Shown here piece by piece: positions 5,901 through 6,161 of a DNA stretch of 6,161 bases (position 1 is the first letter of the stretch; each line of letters opens with the position of its first letter). Origin of the DNA: Flavipsychrobacter stenotrophus. Its GTDB lineage: Bacteria > Bacteroidota > Bacteroidia > Chitinophagales > Chitinophagaceae. The notes under the pieces are model-generated. The model had not been told where the DNA came from. It saw nothing but the letters and a program-made list of their open reading frames with translations, and ran no database searches. A program made the position numbers and the translations under genes. The stretch is taken from assembly GCA_947379685.1 (NCBI GenBank), contig CANCOG010000315.1, forward strand, positions 1-6,161. Reading direction: 5' to 3'.

Positions 5901-6161
5901 GACCGATACTTCCAAAAACAATATTTTGGTTCCCTCCCTGGTCATCTCATCAACTTGCCGCGATACCATTTGCCACAGCGGCAGCATTCATTGCAATGCG
6001 GCCTCAACTTATATTGGTACACCACACTACGAATGGTACGTAAACACAACCCACCTGGGTGCCGACAGTACGGGATTTACGCGAAGCACACTTGTAGCAG
6101 GAGACTCAGTAAAATGCATAATGACTGTAGTAATGGATGAAACAGTCTTCACAACTTCCAA
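2863..6161 (+). CDS. Giant secreted multidomain surface protein (Ig-like repeats, PKD, DUF7619); 3' end outside window
   Basis: The frame is open for 1099 codons from ATG 2863 to the right edge without a stop. The start is chosen because it opens directly into a signal peptide (MKNIFLTLIFLFISQTLWG, cut before Q20); the leader has no Shine-Dalgarno, which is normal for the phylum. Domains in order are Ig-like units at 22-97, 98-170, 171-243, 244-316, 317-398, 399-482 and 483-560; a PKD-like domain at about 561-657; an SdrD-B-like module at 659-755; a DUF11-like module at 758-880; a DUF7619-like domain at 885-1015; and the start of a further Ig-like domain at 1027-1099. The composition is rich in Ser, Thr, Asp and Asn, with 22 Cys. 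No catalytic motif was recognised. It is probably an extracellular or cell-surface adhesin or matrix protein, likely exported by the Type IX system. That route is inferred, because the C-terminal sorting domain would lie beyond the window. The partner and function are unknown. Confidence 0.93.
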   Translation, partial: MKNIFLTLIFLFISQTLWGQCDTTRITGSHYVPVGASTTLGNSNTGGTWSVSDTNVAFINISTGVITGKSTGAVTVTYNMPGACILFYSTLSFNITPGIAGPQNVSIADTATLHDSASTGGRWKSADTTIAKIDATSGRITGIRKGVVLITCAISAGGHSISATRPVTVTSGIAGRRHLCIGDTSRLLDTVAGGTWQILDSNIAAIDSTSGLLFAKTAGNTIVTYTKIISGLVCHGTDSVWITRGWSGSKKICINDSTYFRDSVAGGRWWVNDTSIAVIDSATGLLRAISAGNARINYLISSARGYYFVTDTIQVAPVPGLPSISGPLAYCAGNSYRFPTMAASVMWTSDNYWLTPFDDGRYSDFHTRISGHTTPDSTKFRYTSSYCSYVHDSVKVKINPLPNPGVITGGWVTICNGDSVVLHETVSGGTWRNFFSAYSSLSSTGVLKGLPSIFYSVDVYPEYWVTNSYGCTDIASTGITINPRPSAGTITGAPTVHLGIIGNYGATSIGTADRWSITPTSIATISSTGQVTTMALGTATIKHVVSTSCGIDSVSRTITITPPAVGAATSLFTGFVNSFCSAPQFGVSTVSHTAAYKLKTYFGDGSFDSLTIPADSSTALSTYYHAYPNSGTYSIKQVLFNGSSRIDSVAFPYTHLTCNNVSLEFYKDLDHDCAYHDSTDFMNLNPIRVVIDSNGVTIDTIPATSGLYYREWGNAGDVYAYRIISSAVAMSCPASGVVYDTINTGTAVSKFKFIGLTCTSSGFDLAEHTTAITGRHRQDMAININNNYCAVEDGVVTMNFDSRFNFTYASPYPTSISGSTLSWNFTHISDVSGIRPNIYVHLEVPSSSWLSPGTPVYSTIAITPTTGGDLDTSNNVIVRADTVKSSWDPNMMLVSPSGNVLNGTKLHYTIEFENDGNDTAKNIFVMDTLSDALDLSSMELVMATARMNISYLTSGGHNIIKFDFPKINLPDSSHHLHCTGQVMFNIKTKRGLADGTHIYNHAGIFFDDNPAVMTDTSKNNILVPSLVISSTCRDTICHSGSIHCNAASTYIGTPHYEWYVNTTHLGADSTGFTRSTLVAGDSVKCIMTVVMDETVFTTS
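2926..4542 (+). repeat. Seven degenerate Ig-like (BIG2-type) repeats in the surface protein
   Basis: Each unit is 70-84 residues. Most share the pattern GGxW, then an I/V-A-x-I segment, a T/S-G turn, a G-rich turn and a closing beta strand ending in V/I-x-V/I. Landmark Trp residues are at 49, 123, 196, 269, 347, 431 and 515, giving spacings of 74, 73, 73, 78, 84 and 84. Units 3 and 4 are most alike. Three units carry a Cys pair in equivalent places (180/234, 331/387, 415/471), suggesting intradomain disulfides. These modules usually serve as spacers or binding domains in adhesins. Confidence 0.8.
4543..4833 (+). other. PKD-like domain of the surface protein
   Basis: Residues about 561-657 include YFGDGSF (601-607) and YHAYPNSGTYSIKQVLF (624-640). 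These match the PKD signature in which a FGDG turn is followed by an aromatic-x-Y...G-x-Y segment and a final beta strand. PKD modules are common beta-sandwich spacers in secreted Bacteroidota proteins. The N-terminal boundary is uncertain. Confidence 0.65.
4837..5127 (+). other. SdrD-B-like module of the surface protein
   Basis: Residues about 659-755 begin with VSLEFYKDLDHDCAYHDSTD, which resembles the V-x-V-x-x-D-x-D-x-D Asp-rich opening of SdrD B-type / Cna-B-like modules that often bind calcium. It continues with a VVIDSNG strand and a GLYY strand. The Asp positions (668, 670, 672) are seen; calcium binding is inferred. Confidence 0.45.
5134..5502 (+). other. DUF11-like beta-sandwich module of the surface protein
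   Basis: Residues about 758-880 follow the layout usually seen just before DUF7619 in this phylum. There is a short FDL strand, a segment around Cys789, the YASPYPTSISGSTLSWNF stretch (808-825), and a close with GDLDTSNN (868-875). This resembles conserved-repeat (DUF11) modules that precede such domains. The boundaries are approximate and the role is structural by inference. Confidence 0.5.
5515..5907 (+). other. DUF7619-like domain of the surface protein
   Basis: Residues about 885-1015 contain the hallmarks of this Bacteroidota secreted-protein domain. They are WDPN (887-890) near the entrance, LHYTIEFENDGNDTAKNI (906-923), MDTLSDALDLSS (926-937), FDFPKINLPDSSH (962-974), a G-x-V-x-F-x-I strand, and an ending close to IYNHAGIFFDDNP (998-1010). 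The domain typically lies near the C-terminal end, just before a Type IX sorting domain. Its function is not known. Confidence 0.75.
5941..6161 (+). other. Start of a further Ig-like domain after DUF7619 (cut by window edge)
   Basis: Residues 1027-1099 read as another beta-sandwich of the type with a Y-x-W-Y-V strand (EWYVN, 1057-1061), then TLVAGDSVKCIMTVV (1076-1090). This is a pattern seen in Ig-like repeats of Bacteroidota adhesins, where a D-x-V-x-C strand follows. Its presence shows the protein goes on beyond DUF7619, so the total length is well over 1100 residues. Confidence 0.6.

Noticed and set aside
4371..6140. Several short frames (60-72 codons) in other frames of the surface protein gene
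   Set aside because: All lie inside the continuous 1099-codon frame; none has a leader, domain or composition of a real protein.

Overview
This 6.2 kb window looks like chromosomal DNA from a Bacteroidota bacterium, most likely of the Chitinophagaceae or a close relative. The reasons are a TPR-plus-histidine-kinase sensor, a TAnnTTTG-type -7 promoter element, A-rich leaders without Shine-Dalgarno sequences, and a very large secreted protein. That protein combines Ig-like repeats, a PKD-like module and a DUF7619-type domain, an architecture typical of gliding, Type IX-secreting Bacteroidota. The taxonomic placement is an inference from gene style, not from a marker gene.

Layout. Positions 1-1221 (+) hold the 3' part of a membrane-bound sensor histidine kinase; its start lies left of the window and the frame is already open at base 1. 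A 136-bp convergent gap follows. Positions 1358-2497 (-) encode a membrane-anchored family 2 glycosyltransferase that probably uses a TTG start. Positions 2498-2862 form a 365-bp divergent control region. It contains a probable promoter for the glycosyltransferase, a 12-bp perfect palindrome, and two identical 13-bp direct repeats spaced 20 bp apart whose core ACCGTTCGT matches the LytTR/AlgR-type binding consensus. From 2863 to the right edge (+) runs an uninterrupted reading frame of 1099 visible codons with no stop. It encodes a signal peptide followed by at least seven Ig-like units, a PKD-like domain, an SdrD-B-like module, a DUF11-like module, a DUF7619-like domain and the start of another Ig-like domain. 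This is the main gene of the window.

How the parts fit. The surface protein appears to be a long adhesin-like or matrix-type extracellular protein. Its promoter region carries what looks like an operator for a LytTR-family response regulator, so it may be controlled by a two-component or quorum-type signal. The histidine kinase and glycosyltransferase point in other directions and do not form an operon with it, so a shared role is only speculation. I see no mobile element, CRISPR array, tRNA or rRNA. I do not see an obviously new multi-gene system; the strongest non-routine signal is the tandem LytTR-like operator in front of the giant surface protein gene.
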